Numbered from the stretch's first letter, positions 45,746-58,392 are shown. The stretch is DNA of 64,000 nt from Daucus carota subsp. sativus (GCF_001625215.2 NC_030383.2:59758949-59822948); one strand, 5' to 3'. Numbers and translations are program-made. The notes: generated by a model not told the origin, from the letters alone.

Positions 45746-46173
45746 TCTATACGGAGGTAGACGGTTGAAATTAAGGGTGTCTAGGTACGCCTAATTATTA
45801 GAATAAATAAAGATGATGATATATTGCTTCTACGTTTTTCAAGTATTGTATATCAGAAGATCTTCTGTATATCATCGCTATGGGCCAGTTCAACAATATA
45901 ATAAATGATGTCCTAAATCAAAATTTTTGGTTGTGGCTCCTTGTTAAACCCTCTTATCCAAGTCTGACTTTTTCATGCCAAGTCATATATATGAGCTAAT
46001 CAGTAATTGAACTTTGCACTCACATGCCAAGATGCCAACTTAGCGCAAAATGCTCATAGACTAATATGCCATGTTTGTTTCAGATCTATATGAAAGTCAA
46101 CTACCATAAGTTTGTCACCAGTTCTCTGAATTTTAGCGACATAAGTGGTTCTGACAAAGAAGGCAAAGAATTT
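45746..46173. other. Spacer and CNL leader before NLR6
   Basis: Non-coding. From about 46040 it matches the other CNL leaders (ATGCCATGTTTGTTTCAGAT, CACCAGTTCTCTGAATTTTA). Confidence 0.55.
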
Positions 46174-46672
46174 CAAATGGCTGAAGCGATAGTGTAAATT
46201 GTTGTGGCAAGACTTACTGATTTATTGATTTAAGAACCCGTGGCTCTTCATGGACTCAAGGATGAGATTCAAGAAGTGGTGACCAAGCTCAAGTTGATGA
46301 GCACATTCTTACGAGATGCTGATTCGAGGATAAGTGAGTATCAAGTCCGGACTTTGGTTGCTGACATACGAGCACTTGCTTATGATACTGAACATGTCGT
46401 AGAAAGCTTTATTGTTAAAGCTTCATCCTCTGCAAGAAACAGAAGGAAACAAGCAATCAAGATCAAAGATATAGAAAGCAAGATGTCTCTGCTCTCTGAT
46501 CGTATTCGTGATAATAATATTAAATCAACATCAGAATCATCAAATTCATCGTCTGAAGCACCTGGAAAGCTAAAGCGATTTCACTCTTTCAAAACCATTG
46601 AGCCAGAGATATTTGTTGGATTTCATGGAGTCGTTGATCGAATGGTGGGACATTTGGTGAATGAGAGGTATC
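46174..46672 (+). pseudogene. NLR6: N-terminal CNL stump fused to an F-box fragment
   Basis: Begins with the CNL start (MAEAIV), has TAA after six codons and another early stop (LLI-stop-EPVAL), then is open from the CC domain to the start of the NB-ARC ([18 protein letters not shown]). It stops at about 46672, where sequence changes in mid-exon to the minus-strand F-box A gene. P-loop onward is lost. Confidence 0.88.
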
Positions 46673-47203
46673 ACTATTTGCTGAATATATCTGCAAAATT
46701 GGTACATCACCAGTAAAAATGTTTTGGGGTATAAACCGGACAACCTTGTAGTCATCGGAGATGCTATCAAAAGCAAATGCTAGAGTACCGTGATCATCGT
46801 CTTCCAAAGCCCTGGCATAGCGGGGGAATCTAGGAAGTTCCTTGCACTGCTTGGTTTTTGGGTTCCAGAGGTAACAGTATGTATCCCATGCCAGACATAT
46901 AATGCCATTAGAGGAACCAATAACTGTGAACAGGCGCGGCTTAAGTAAATAACATTTATAGCTGGGACACACTAGTCGAGTAATGTCTATCAAAACCGAT
47001 GGTTCACCAATCATCAACACTGAAGCTTCCTCGTCCGCTCTAATACGTCTGTAGTATGAGTGTTTTTTCATGAATTCGGGGTCTGAGATAATAGATCGCC
47101 ACGACTTGCAGACCGAGCTACACCTCATCAGTGATTTAGCAGGAAGCCAATAAAATATTTCAGTAACCATCTCATCAGGCAAAACAAACTTTGAGCATGC
47201 CAT
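46673..47203 (-). pseudogene. F-box A N-terminal fragment fused tail-to-tail with NLR6
   Basis: The reading frame starts at 47203 with [17 protein letters not shown] and stays open through YSANSDT, about 177 residues containing the complete F-box and the first part of the FBA domain. It then runs into NLR6 antisense sequence, adding about 27 foreign residues and stopping at 46589. The predicted leader intron and the tandem repeats upstream are intact, so this truncated F-box protein might be expressed. Confidence 0.85.
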
Positions 47204-47868
47204 TATGTTCCAAAACGGTCGAGCTCACAGATCAGAAAATTACACCTGTGGAAACAAAACCAGAGCAAAATTTCGAGGCCAGTTGAAACGAGAAAATCAA
47301 TTTGAACTTCAATGCCACACAACAGTGTAACGAATCATATACCCCATCATAACAAAGCAAAAATTCAGAAATTTAATAAATCCCAAAATTTTATTAAAAC
47401 ATCAACACACATATACATATACAACTTCAGGATCATATACACCCACATGTATACACAAACCATAGTTACAAATAACCGGGATTACCAATATATACCAATA
47501 ATAACTGAGGCTAAAATTACATTTAGTTAACTTTTTCCACGTCAGGTCAATTAGATCTTAAAATATTTTTTTAACTAATTTTCAACTAAAAGTCGAAATT
47601 CAGAAAAATTATCTATTAAAGTTTGGAACTAAGTTGGGTCTTCACAGGTCGCAGGCGCCACCGTACACAAACATTTCTATTAAAATAATTAAACATAGAA
47701 CTTCGACATATTACAAATGAGAAGCTCAATAAGTTATTTAGAATTTTGAGATAACAGCGTCAAGATGTGAAATGAAATGAAAACACATACATAAATTTGC
47801 AAAAATTAGGGTTTCACAAAAGGAAAAGTTAATTACCTTTAAATCTGGAGTGTAGACGATTATTTGAA

Positions 47869-48015
47869 GTCTCCAATTAATTCAACTGTATTGCCAGTCG
47901 GTGCTTTTTATCGGGCGGCGTACTAATTGAGAATTGACGAGGTCTCCAATTAATATCAACTGTATTGCCACGGTCGGTGCTTTTTATCGGGCGGCGTACT
48001 AATTGAGAATTGAGT
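47869..48015. repeat. Two tandem copies (period about 73 bp) upstream of the F-box A fragment
   Basis: Same unit as at 19497, 42216 and 56277. Confidence 0.78.
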
Positions 48016-48359
48016 ATCGGTTAAGCATTTGTGATTTGAGTATCAAAACATGGTTAATTTTTTCCTATATACTCATGTGGTACCTATGTGACGTGACGAG
48101 AATAATATAGCTTTTTTTATTGAGTTACGCATTTGTCAATGGAGTATCGTATATAAGATGAAAGTTGAATACCATAGTAATTAGGTGAAGAGAATATAAT
48201 GCCAAATTTATTGGGCTTATTTAAATTTGAATATTATATGTGATATTGTATAATATGTTTTTTTATTGACATTTAAAGACTCTTTAAGAGTTTTCTCTTT
48301 TCATGTGTTTAAAGTGTTAATAAATTTTTCGTGTAAAATATGAAGATATCTTAGCTCTT

Positions 48360-48635
48360 GTCGCGAATTCAAGGTGGTAATGGATTTCTCATGTACCGAA
48401 TGAATATATCTTAATCGAATTTGTTCTCCAGGATTCGTTTGTGTTTTCAAGGGTTAATTTTTGTTGATCTTACACCTCTGTGCTGCGTCATGAGGACAGC
48501 TAAACTGGTAGTACAGCAATGGCAAAATGCTCGGAGCTCTGAAGTTTTGAATTCTGCTGTAAACTTGGTCATGTCCTCCTGGTGATGGCACTATTAAAAT
48601 TAACATGGACGGGGCTCTGTTTCATTAAAAGCAGA
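48360..48635 (+). pseudogene. RNase H-like fragment (module marker)
   Basis: Matches 42720-42996 with internal deletion: GGATTCGTTTGTGTTTTCAA, the ACTGGTAGTACAGCAATGG part, then ATTAACATGGACGGGGCTCT. No open frame. Confidence 0.6.
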
Positions 48636-48639
48636 GTTA

Positions 48640-48905
48640 ATAGTTTCTCATGCTAAAGTCTAACCCCAAGGGATCCAAAATCTCTGAGTATCTTGCCATG
48701 GAACTAGGGATGGAGACTACTGTACACACTGCATTGTGCAAATCAAACGAAACTATATCTCCCTCATGACCCGTGTACAACACTCCAGGAATCAGTTTTC
48801 GTCGAATATATCTGCAGAACTGGTACACAGGTACAGCACCAGTAGTAGTGCTCTCGCATAAGATACCAAAACTAGAGGCAACGCATTATCTAATCAGGGA
48901 TGAGT
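48640..48905 (-). pseudogene. F-box C fragment
   Basis: Encodes [20 protein letters not shown] and CTVVSIPSSMARYSEI on the minus strand. Paralogous to 20263-20490 and 58393-58970. Confidence 0.72.
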
Positions 48906-49275
48906 CTTGCGTCACTTCAAAACCTCTATTAGGGAAAGTTCATCAATATCCTAAATTGATGTCCTAATCAACAGTTCCATTTTCCAAACCTTATAATTTG
49001 TGCCATTGTGAATGCTACATGTAAATGCTTCAGAGTGTTGATAGTGGACAATGTTCGAACCTACAATTTCATGAAATGCACGGAAGCCATTCTTGGATTA
49101 CAAACGCATGCTTACTTGATAGGTTTAGGCCACAGTACGAAACTAAAACGTGAAGTGCGAAATGGAAAAGAAAACAGAGAAGCACCTTATATGTGAGGCT
49201 TTAGGTGCAGAACTCCTAGGACTAGTTTTATGGACTTAAGCACATCTCTAATAACGTATGATATGACTTCTAATA

Positions 49276-50403
49276 TCAATTCACAGCAGGATTTAGATCT
49301 TTTTCCCTCAAGGAATGAGGATGAAAGATAGAAATCATTGAAACACTTGGTTTGAACCCGTCGATTGAAGCTAAGGTCTCTGTGTATTTAAGGAATGATC
49401 TCGTTCTACCTTGTATAGTTTCATAGCTTTTCTTTGTATAATCATACAAGACTGTAGTATGTCCTCCAAGTCCTTCTCTGCCCCAAAAAAGTCCACAACC
49501 CAAGTAAGACTTTATCCATGGTAACTCATCATGCATAATGAACTTTCTAGTCCAAGAGACTTCGCCATGAATATTATCTAGTGTCCACAGACTTTTCGAG
49601 CCATTCACATCTGATTGGATTACAGCAACAGAGCCATTAAATTCCAAAACATCAGACCTTAATAACCTAGAACGAGGGAATGTGAGCACTGTAAACACCT
49701 CATAGTGCAAATCAAATGAAACAAGCCGTGTCTTATTACCCATATACAATAATCCATCAATGACAGGACCAAATTTCAAACGTAGCTTAAGCAGCTCTCT
49801 AGCTATGGACGTATCACAAACATGAATCTCTTTCCAAGCATCAGTATTTGCGGAATATAGCTGCAAAACTGGTACAAAATTATCAGCGTTAAAGATAGGA
49901 GTAATAAAAGGCCTTCTACGAGTGAATGGACCTAAAAACCTAATAACTTTTTAGTCATTAGAGAGCAAATCAAAACCAAAGGCCATTTGATGAACTTGAT
50001 ACATACAATTCCAATCCCTCTGATTCTTCAAAATTTTGGTTGTTCTTTTGGCTTGCATGGTTGAAGGGTTCCAGAGGAGAAAATGTACATTGTCAACTAG
50101 TAGACAAATAATACCATTACACGAACCAACAATTTCAAAACCGTGTGGTTTATTTCGCAGATAATATTCAGAGTCTTCAGAGACAAATTTAAGCCGTTGA
50201 TCATCAAGTGTCCCAAAAATTATCCGTAGTAGTGAAGCATTCTTATTAGGCTTATCCATGTGAGCCTTAATGAAATTGGGTTGGGATATAATGGAGAGCC
50301 ATGACTTGCAAACAGACCTAAAGCGGAGCAATGTCCTCACGGGAAGCCAACAAAGTATTTCATTAACCATCTCTTCCGGCAAAGCGTACTTGAATCTTGC
50401 CAT
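49276..50403 (-). pseudogene. F-box B, second copy: one nonsense codon
   Basis: ATG at 50403 (MARFKYALPEEMVNEILCWL), F-box helix LLRFRSVCKSWLSIIS, then VGSCNGIICLLV, LLWNPSTMQAKR and FGFDLLSND. At 49951-49953 the Tyr codon of the conserved NDYKVIRF segment is TAA. Beyond it the frame is open to DLNPAVN at 49276. A single substitution therefore separates this copy from a full-length FBA-type F-box protein of about 375 residues. If the read is correct the product is a 150-residue stub with the F-box. Confidence 0.88.
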
Positions 50404-50418
50404 TGAGTAAGAAGGTAA

Positions 50419-50865
50419 GGGGTCGTTTGGTTCAGGCTTCTTTGGTGTCAGGTATGGGTTTTGTTCATTCCAAACCCATACCTGGTGTTTTATTGAGAAT
50501 TTTATTTCATTAAACCCATTCCTCAAACCCACAAGGTATGAAAATTTCATACCAATGGGGGAGGTGGGTATGAAACATGGGTTTCAGGAATCAAAATTGT
50601 TTTCTTTTATTTTCATTATCATTTATATTATTTTTTGTAAATTTTTAACACAAAATGTACTTAATGACTTAAAAATGTATATAAATATTAATTTCATGAT
50701 ATTTTAAATTTATTACAATTAATAACTCATAAATATTATAATTCAACCATATTCATTCCACCACTCAACCAAACACCTGATATCAGAAATGATACCTTAG
50801 CCCCATACCATCTTAACCCGATTCCTCATTCCAACCCGATACCCCCTCTCCAACCAAACGATCCC
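50419..50865. mobile_element. Tourist-like MITE just upstream of F-box B copy 2
   Basis: Left end GGGGTCGTTTGGTTC after TAA, right end ACCAAACGATCCC. It is the same family as the elements in the GCP6-like intron (3271-3716). It lies 15 bp from the F-box start codon, so it replaced or displaced the promoter. No clear right-hand TAA. Confidence 0.75.
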
Positions 50866-50930
50866 GTTGTATGCTACAATACCTGGGTTTTATAAAGCAA
50901 ACACAAAGAGGGATATGTATAGGCTGAAGA

Positions 50931-51666
50931 TAGGGATGACAACGGGTCGGGTTGGGTTTCTTGAGATCCAGACCCGATCCATTATATATCGGTTCGGGTC
51001 GGGTCCGAGTCCGGGTCTGGAAAATGAAGATCCAGATCCGATCCGTTGGGTTTTTCCGGGTTTCGGTTCGGGTTCGGGTCTAGTTCAGATACTTAAAAAA
51101 TAAAATTAAATAAAAATTAAAAATTATATATCTATAAAAAATTTTGATGATTGATTTTTTTAAAATTTAGGAATATAAAAAAGGGTTTTACAAGTTTCAT
51201 TTAGTACAATAAACACGTGAAACATGTTAACTTAATTGTATACAATCTTTCAACTTATCATTTATATTTTATATTTTTATTATATTTAGATTTTTTAATG
51301 CACAATAGTTGAGAAAAATATTGATGAAATGAATATAAATTATGTACTGGGCATATAAAATTAAGTAAAATGTTAATATTCATACCTAATAATTCATAAT
51401 ATTTCAATATATATACTTTTGCATTAAACATATAAAATATATATATATATATGTATATATAATATTTTGTATCGGGTTTCGGGTTCAAATCGGGTTTAAA
51501 TCAGGTTTCGGATTTCGGGTCGGGTCTCGGTTCGGAATACCTGAGATGCAGATCCAGATCTAAACTCTTTCGGGTCTAAAAATAAGATCCAGATCCAAAA
51601 AAATCAGGATCGGGTAGACCCAATCGGATCGGATATCCATCGGGTCGGGTAAAACTGCCATCCCTA
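50931..51666. mobile_element. Non-autonomous hAT element with exact 8-bp target duplication
   Basis: Ends TAGGGATGACAACGGG and TGCCATCCCTA, flanked by GCTGAAGA (50923-50930 and 51667-51674). The empty site is kept at 60952-60965. Subterminal GGGTCGGGT/ACCCGA repeats lie on both sides of an AT-rich core. 736 bp, no transposase. Confidence 0.93.
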
Positions 51667-51674
51667 GCTGAAGA

Positions 51675-53200
51675 TGGGCATGTACGTACCTCTGGAAAAT
51701 ATTAGGGCACAAGGGAGTGTCAGGCTCCACGAGTCCATGATCTTATATGGGCTTATATATGTTGGAAGTTTTTCTTGATAACGGGGCTTATTTTGTTGTG
51801 ATTATTTGATAATTTGGGGTTGTATAAAAAAATATATGAAAAAAATTTAGGGAACGTATTAGGAATGTACATATTAAAATATATGTGATAATTAAGATTT
51901 ATTAAAATATATAAAAGATTGCAGCTTGGTAAAAAAAAGACCACTCGACTGACTCAAAAAAAAGGTCCGGAAACTACATGAAAGCATCTCATTTCGACCG
52001 ATAATAACTGGTCAAAATTTACTTATTTTCAACCGAAATTGGCCACATTTGAATAATTTCGACCACTCGAGACTAGTCGAAAATAGGCTACTCGAAAATA
52101 GATAGACTAGTTGATTTTTTTTTTTTTCCAATTGAATAACTTCGACTATTTTATCAATTGTCTATTTTTAACTGGCCTGTGTTTATTTTTAGGGAATTCA
52201 CTAAAATTATCATTTTTTCCAAGTTTTTTCGATGATCGCGTATAGTTCCATGTGGTTGCAATGGGTGGCATACAGTATTTTTGCAAATATTTTTCCAAGA
52301 TATTTATAAGAGATGTAATATTCTTACAGAAAGTGTTTTGGACTTGATTATTTATGATAAATCCCTTATTTTTATTCACAAAAAATATTTTAAAAATTAT
52401 CTTTAATTATATGATCAAAATACTTATATTCAAAAGTGGAAGGAGTAATCCTCTGTTTTTTTTTTAAGATCAAGGAGTAATCCTCTTGATAACATTTGTC
52501 ATAGCGGAAACTGAAGAAGGAAACAAAAATTGTTCGAAAAAGCAATAATAACAAACAGCGTTAAGTACGCATGCAGGGACGTTTAGTTAAATTAGAAAAA
52601 ATTATGTAAAATTAGAAAAAGGAAATGAATTATAAATAAAAAACTAATTATAACTTATAAGATTTAAAAATATTGAAATATAGTAATATATAAATTATTA
52701 AAACTTTATAATAATAAAATTTATTTTTTATCTTTTACCTTCAATGGTCCATTAGAAACTCTCTTTTTTTTTTTTTTATCAAAACGGCCGTTAAAATCGT
52801 GTGAATGTATTTTTTAACACATTTTCAAGAGAGAGCATCCAAAATAAACACGGGCCGAAAAAGTGCCCTTAAAACCGGTGAGAAGACGCATATAAGGAAT
52901 GCGTATACACGACACATATGAATGGAAATGTTAAAACACTTGAATCTGTACCTAACAACAGATTTTGATTACAGATTATTGACTTCGATTACGCATTCTA
53001 ATAAGCGAGTACCTGGCACACGTATATCCAACATGTGTGCATCTTCTTATTCCCTGTATTCTTTTGTTGACACAAGAATGCAAATCTAATACAGTACACA
53101 CATTTGGTGGATATTAATCCAACTTGTATGTATATAACAATCCTATTCAGTAAATGGCCACTCAGATCCTTAAACTCACAATAAAGAAAATAGTGACGGC
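51675..53200. other. Non-coding flank shared with 61640-62990
   Basis: GTGTCAGGCTCCACGAGTCC and following text recur at 61640, continuing through a TTTCGACCGATAATAAC region to about 52790. This shows that the F-box B module and at least 1 kb of flank were duplicated together. No open frame with recognisable content. Confidence 0.65.
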
Positions 53201-53204
53201 TAAT

Positions 53205-53273
53205 GTCATCAGTGGAAGCCAACAAAGTATTTCAATTACCATCTTTTCCGGCAAAACGTACTTGAATCTTGCC
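53205..53273 (-). pseudogene. F-box B 5' relic
   Basis: Encodes MARFKYVLPEKMVIEILCWL from 53273 downward, then leaves the homology. It is only the first part of an F-box. Confidence 0.75.
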
Positions 53274-53760
53274 ATTATAATATTTATATATAATTTTATC
53301 ACTTATATTTTAATTTAATTGAAATACAAACCGGTCATACTAATCGAAGTTTTACATATTTTGAATTAATTGATAATAAAAAGTTTATTAAAACACATTA
53401 TATAGACTCGTAGAATTATACAACCGGCGTATAAAACTCGACCGATAAATAAAATTATTAATATTTCCGTTTCAATATAATAGTAATAATAATAAAATGA
53501 AAAATCTGTGAAGGGATAGTGTGCTAAAGCATCGAAAAAAAGTATGTAAATAGCCCCATAAGATGAATATACATGAATATTTAAAAAGAAAAACAATCCT
53601 ACCAAGGAAGCAATTCCATTAAAGAATAAAAGAAAAAGAAAAAGAATCTTGCAAAATGTATCTAAGGCAAAAACTGGATTTAAATAGAAATAATTAAAGA
53701 ATTCATCCTACTTTATTTGGGGAGCTACGATAATCACACTTGACAGCAAAATAAAAAATA

Positions 53761-53992
53761 CTCCCTCCGTCCCTCTCATTTCATTTTTATACAGTTTTTT
53801 TCAACTACTCGACACACATCTTAGAACTCTTATAAAACATAGTTGCGTAACTTATTTTAGAATTTTTCTTTTTGTGTATAAAAATTCAAACACCAAATTT
53901 TCATTTAAAAAAGATTGAAAAATAAGTTATGGAACTATACTTTTAATCAAACTCTCGTCCACAAGGTAACCTAGCTAGGAGGATAGATGGAG
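53761..53992. mobile_element. Stowaway-like MITE
   Basis: CTCCCTCCGTCCCTCTC at the left and GGATAGATGGAG at the right, with TA on both sides (53759-53760 and 53993-53994). 232 bp, non-coding; same family as the half element at 5853. Confidence 0.8.
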
Positions 53993-54049
53993 TAACAATC
54001 ATACTTAAGATCAAAATCAAATCGATTTAACAGTGACGAGAAGGATAAG

Positions 54050-54556
54050 ATCACTGAACTTATTATACTAAGATCTCACACAAGTTTCAGATGATAATAA
54101 TACAATTACAAAGCAGCCACCTCCAACTTTAACAATTCAGCTGGGAATTCAGAATTCAGAGCATAGTTGAAATAAAACCTTAAAGTTAAACCATCAATTA
54201 ATTAAACTGCCTGGCATATGAGAATTGCAGTTACAGAACACCTGTGTGTCTAACAATATACGCCCATAAACAATACAGAGGATAAGAATACAATTACAGA
54301 GCAGCCTTTGAGGTGATAATAATAATACAATTACAGAGCAACCAACCCCAACATCAACAATATTCAGCAGGGCAATCAGAATTTAGAGAATAGTTTAAAC
54401 GAAACCTTAAAGTAAAACCAGCAACTAAATTACCTTGAATATGAGAATCGCAGGTACAAAACACCAGAAACAAAACTCCTGAACTTATCTGCAACTTTAC
54501 TTCGCTATATGTCTGACAAGATACACCCATCACTCAATAAATTTCAAAGCATCCAA
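54050..54556. repeat. Duplicated F-box A 3' region (third locus)
   Basis: Two partly rearranged copies of the sequence described at 17170-17725, leading to the FB-A4 stop codon. Confidence 0.65.
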
Positions 54557-55636
54557 CTATTGCGAGGATAGAAAATTACCGAACCTATTAATTCTAAGCC
54601 GTTCAGAACCTTTGATTGAAGCACCGGTCTCTGTGTATTTAAAAAATGTTTTCAGCCCCGCCATTGGAACCGGAATATGTTTGTACTCTTTCTTCCGGTA
54701 GTCATACACGAAGAGTTCATCAAGACACACAAACTGTTTCACTCCAGAAAACAGTCCACCACCCAAATAAGAATATACCCAGATTATGTCACCTAGTTCA
54801 ATATTTAACTTCTTAGTCCAAGAAATTTTGCCATCAATATGATCTATTGTCCATAGATATTTTTCTGATCTTTCCCCAATGGATTCAAAGATGACCCCTG
54901 CAGAACCTTCAAAATCCAAAATATCTGAGCTATATGACACGGAACAAGGTAGTGGGACCACCGTACACACCTCATTGTGCAAATCAAACGAAACTATATC
55001 TCCTTGACCACCTGCATATAACGCTCCATTTATCACAGGACCAAGTTCAAAAGTTGAGTCACACATGTCAATGATGTCATGACAATGAATCTCTTTCCAG
55101 GTATCACTATTTGCTGAATATATCTGCAAAATTGGTACATCACCAGTAAAAATGTTTTGGGGTATAAACCGGACAACCTTGTAGTCATCGGAGATGCTAT
55201 CAAAAGCAAATGCTAGAGTACCATGATCATCGTCTTCCAAAGCCCTGGCATAACGGGGAAATCTAGGAAGTTCCTTGCACTGCTTGGTTGTTGGGTTCCA
55301 GAGGTAACAGTATGTATCCCATGCCAGACATATAATGCCATTAGAGGAACCAATAACTGTGAACAGGCGCGGCTTAAGTAGATAACATTTATAGCTGGGA
55401 CAGACTAGTCGAGTAATGCCTTTCAAAACCAATGGTTCACCAATCATCAACACTGAAGCTTCCTCGTCCGCTCTAATACGTCTGTAGTATGAGTGTGTTT
55501 TCATGAATTCGGGGTCTGAGATAATAGATCGCCACGACTTGCAGACCAAGCTACACCTCATCAGTGATTTAGCAGGAAGCCAATAAAATATTTCAGTAAC
55601 CATCTCATCAGGCAAAACAAACTTTGAGCATGCCAT
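54557..55636 (-). CDS. FB-A4: F-box/FBA protein, intact
   Basis: 359 codons. F-box at residues 6-46 ([35 protein letters not shown]), then [73 protein letters not shown] and the end [10 protein letters not shown]. It lacks the 10-residue acidic duplication of FB-A1 and FB-A2 and so probably shows the ancestral length. Predicted SCF adaptor, substrate unknown. No CNL lies directly downstream; that part of the module is missing here and the flank instead holds a MITE and an F-box B relic. Predicted leader intron 55655-56244, ending 19 bp before the ATG. Confidence 0.92.
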   Translation of the reverse strand: MACSKFVLPDEMVTEIFYWLPAKSLMRCSLVCKSWRSIISDPEFMKTHSYYRRIRADEEASVLMIGEPLVLKGITRLVCPSYKCYLLKPRLFTVIGSSNGIICLAWDTYCYLWNPTTKQCKELPRFPRYARALEDDDHGTLAFAFDSISDDYKVVRFIPQNIFTGDVPILQIYSANSDTWKEIHCHDIIDMCDSTFELGPVINGALYAGGQGDIVSFDLHNEVCTVVPLPCSVSYSSDILDFEGSAGVIFESIGERSEKYLWTIDHIDGKISWTKKLNIELGDIIWVYSYLGGGLFSGVKQFVCLDELFVYDYRKKEYKHIPVPMAGLKTFFKYTETGASIKGSERLRINRFGNFLSSQ

Positions 55637-56276
55637 TATGTTCCAAAATTACACCTGTGGAAACAAAACCAGAGCAAAATTTCGAGGCCAGTTGAAACGA
55701 GAAAATCATTTTGAACTTCAATGCCACACAACAGTGTAACGAATCATATACCCCATCATAACAAAGCCAAAAATTCAGAAATTTAATAAATCCCTAAATC
55801 TTATTAAAACAACACACATATACATATACAACTTCAGGATCATATACACCCACCTGTATACACAAACCATAGTTACAAATAACCCGGATTACCAATATAT
55901 ACCAATAATAACTCAGGCTAAAATTACATTTAGTTAACTTTTTCCACGTCAGATCAATTAGATCTTAAAATATTTTTTTAACTAATTTTCAACTAAAAGT
56001 CGAAATTCTGAAAAATTATCTATTAAAGTTTGGAACTAAGTTGGGTCTTCACCGGTCGCGGGCGCCACCGTACACAAACATTTCTATTAAAGTAATTAAA
56101 CATAGAACTTCGACATATTACAAATGAGAAGCTCAATAAGTTATTTAGAATTTTGAGATAACAGCGTCAAGATGTGAAATGAAATATAAACACATACATA
56201 AATTTGCAAAAAAATAGGGTTTCACAAAAGGAAAAGTTAATTACCTTTAAATCTGAAGTGTAGACGATTCTTTGAA

Positions 56277-56425
56277 CTCTCTAATTAATTCAACTGTATT
56301 GCCCGTCGGTGCTTTTTATCGGGCGGCGTACTAATTGAGAATTGACGAGTTCTCCAATTAATATCAACTGTATTGCCAAGGTCGGTGCTTTCTATCGGGC
56401 GGCGTACTAATTGAGAATTGAGTAT
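56277..56425. repeat. Two tandem copies (period about 73 bp) upstream of FB-A4
   Basis: Same unit as at 19497, 42216 and 47869, with slightly more divergence. Confidence 0.75.
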
Positions 56426-56528
56426 CGGTTAAGCATTTGTGATTTGAGTATCAAAACATGGTTAATTTTTTCCTATATACTCATGTGGTACACATGTGAT
56501 GTGACGAGAATAATATAGCTTTTTTTAG

Positions 56529-57844
56529 GAGTAAATGACAGATTGTGTACCTGAAATTTCTGATATATCCGATGTTTGTACCTGCATTTCTGATTATAGC
56601 AAAGCGTGTACACCAACTTTGACAAATTTTACTAAGTGTGTACAAACGTTAATTATTGCTTAACTCCGTTAGTTGGTTTTTCAAAAGGCTGGTGAGTAAA
56701 GTGTAGTTATACCACTTAACGACTAACACACCGATATAACACAAAACCTGTGATCAAACCCGGTCATTTCTTCCTCAAATTGAAAAACCCATGAGTAAAG
56801 TGTATTTTCCTTTGAAAATAATTAATTATAAATTATAAATTATTTATAAATCAATTTTATTTTTATTATTATATTTTTAATAACCTGTAAAATATTAATA
56901 AGTCAAAATTACTCAAACAGATATTTTAACCTCCCAGCTTATCAAATAAGTCACGTTAAGTCATAAATAATCATGTTTAAAATTACTTATAAACGATAAA
57001 TTATATATAAATTTTGGTGATCGATGATATTATTTATGATTAAATTTAAATATCATGAATAATACATTAAAATATAGTTTAAATGTGAGTATTATTCCCA
57101 TTGACTAATTATATCAAGAATAATTATTTTGATTGAATAATACAAAATGGGACGCGGATGTTTCAAGTTTTATATTCAATATTCTTATTTTGATTTTACT
57201 AAACAATTTAACATATAGTATTTATGATATATCACACAAAAAAAAAAAAGAAGAAAAAATTGAACATCTTGTCGTAAAATTTAATTTTGTTAAAAATCTA
57301 GTATAATATTAATTGATAATATAAACAAAGGTTTTAGTTCATCTCACATTATATATCCAAATAAATTTATGTTAGAATATTAAGAACCACATTATAATTC
57401 TTTATAATTATGCAAAAATTTCAAATTCTTCTAATTTATTCTATTATAAGTCTATGAGACTATTTTTAACAAAATAGTCTAATTAAATTATGTACATAAA
57501 GATTTTAATTTTAAAATTTAAATTATAGGATTGCTTTCAATATTCGAAATACCATACAATCACAAAGACAATCTCAACTGAAATATGTGCAACATGAAAA
57601 AGCACCTTGGAAACCTTGTATGCAACAATTTCACCGTGGTGTTTTCTTTTGTAAATTTTCTTGAAGTCTACCCGTGAAACCCACCCGCCTCTGTTAATTA
57701 CAAACGGCTCTATCACAAAACTGACCGTAGTACACGTATAGTACGCTATTTCAAACTTCGTATACACACTTTGCTATATACGAAACTACAGGTACACATA
57801 TTGAATATATGACAAACTTCAGGTACACAATTTGTAATTTACTC
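56529..57844. mobile_element. 1.3-kb non-autonomous Mutator-like element
   Basis: Ends GAGTAAATGACAGATTGTG and ACACAATTTGTAATTTACTC, flanked by TTTTTTTAG (56520-56528) and TTTTTTAAG (57845-57853), a 9-bp repeat with one mismatch. The paralogous flank at 48113 and 42463 is uninterrupted. The inverted ends extend inward (AGGTACAMAC-type text). A 76-codon frame at 57537-57767 lies in the right part and matches nothing I recognise. Confidence 0.8.
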
Positions 57845-58089
57845 TTTTTTAAGTTACTTCATTGAGTTACGTATTTGTCAAAAGAGTATCGTATATAAGA
57901 TGAAAGTTGAATATCATAGTAATTAGGTGAAGAGAATATAATGTCAAATTTATTGGGCTTATTTAAATTTGAATATTATATGTGATATTGTATAATATGT
58001 TTTATTATTGACATTTAAAGACTCTTTAAGAGTTTTCTGTTTTCAAGTGTTTAAAGTCTTAAAAAAAAATTCGTGTAAAATATGAAGAT

Positions 58090-58392
58090 ATCTTAGCTCT
58101 TGTCGCGAATTCAAGGTGGTAATGGATTTCTCATGTACCGAATGCGGAATGCATATATCTTAATCGAATTTGTTCTCCAGGATTCGTTTGTGTTTTCAAG
58201 GGTTAATTTTTGTTGATCTTACACCTCTGTGCTGCGTCATGAGGACAGCTAAACTGGTAGTACAGCAATGGCAAAATGCTCAGAGCTCTGAAGTTTTGAA
58301 TTCTGCTGTAAACTTGGTCATGTCCTCCTGGTGATGGCACTATTAAAATTAACATGGACGGGGCTCTGTCTCATTAAAAGCAGAGTTAATAG
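58090..58392 (+). pseudogene. RNase H-like fragment (module marker)
   Basis: Fourth copy of the fragment described at 42720 and almost identical to 48360-48635, including the same internal deletion. This dates the deletion before that duplication. Confidence 0.6.

Noticed and set aside
52000-52400. TTTCGACC-rich region duplicated at 62170-62450 as a possible separate transposon
   Set aside because: It is shared by both copies of the F-box B flank, and I found neither an inverted repeat pair nor a target duplication.
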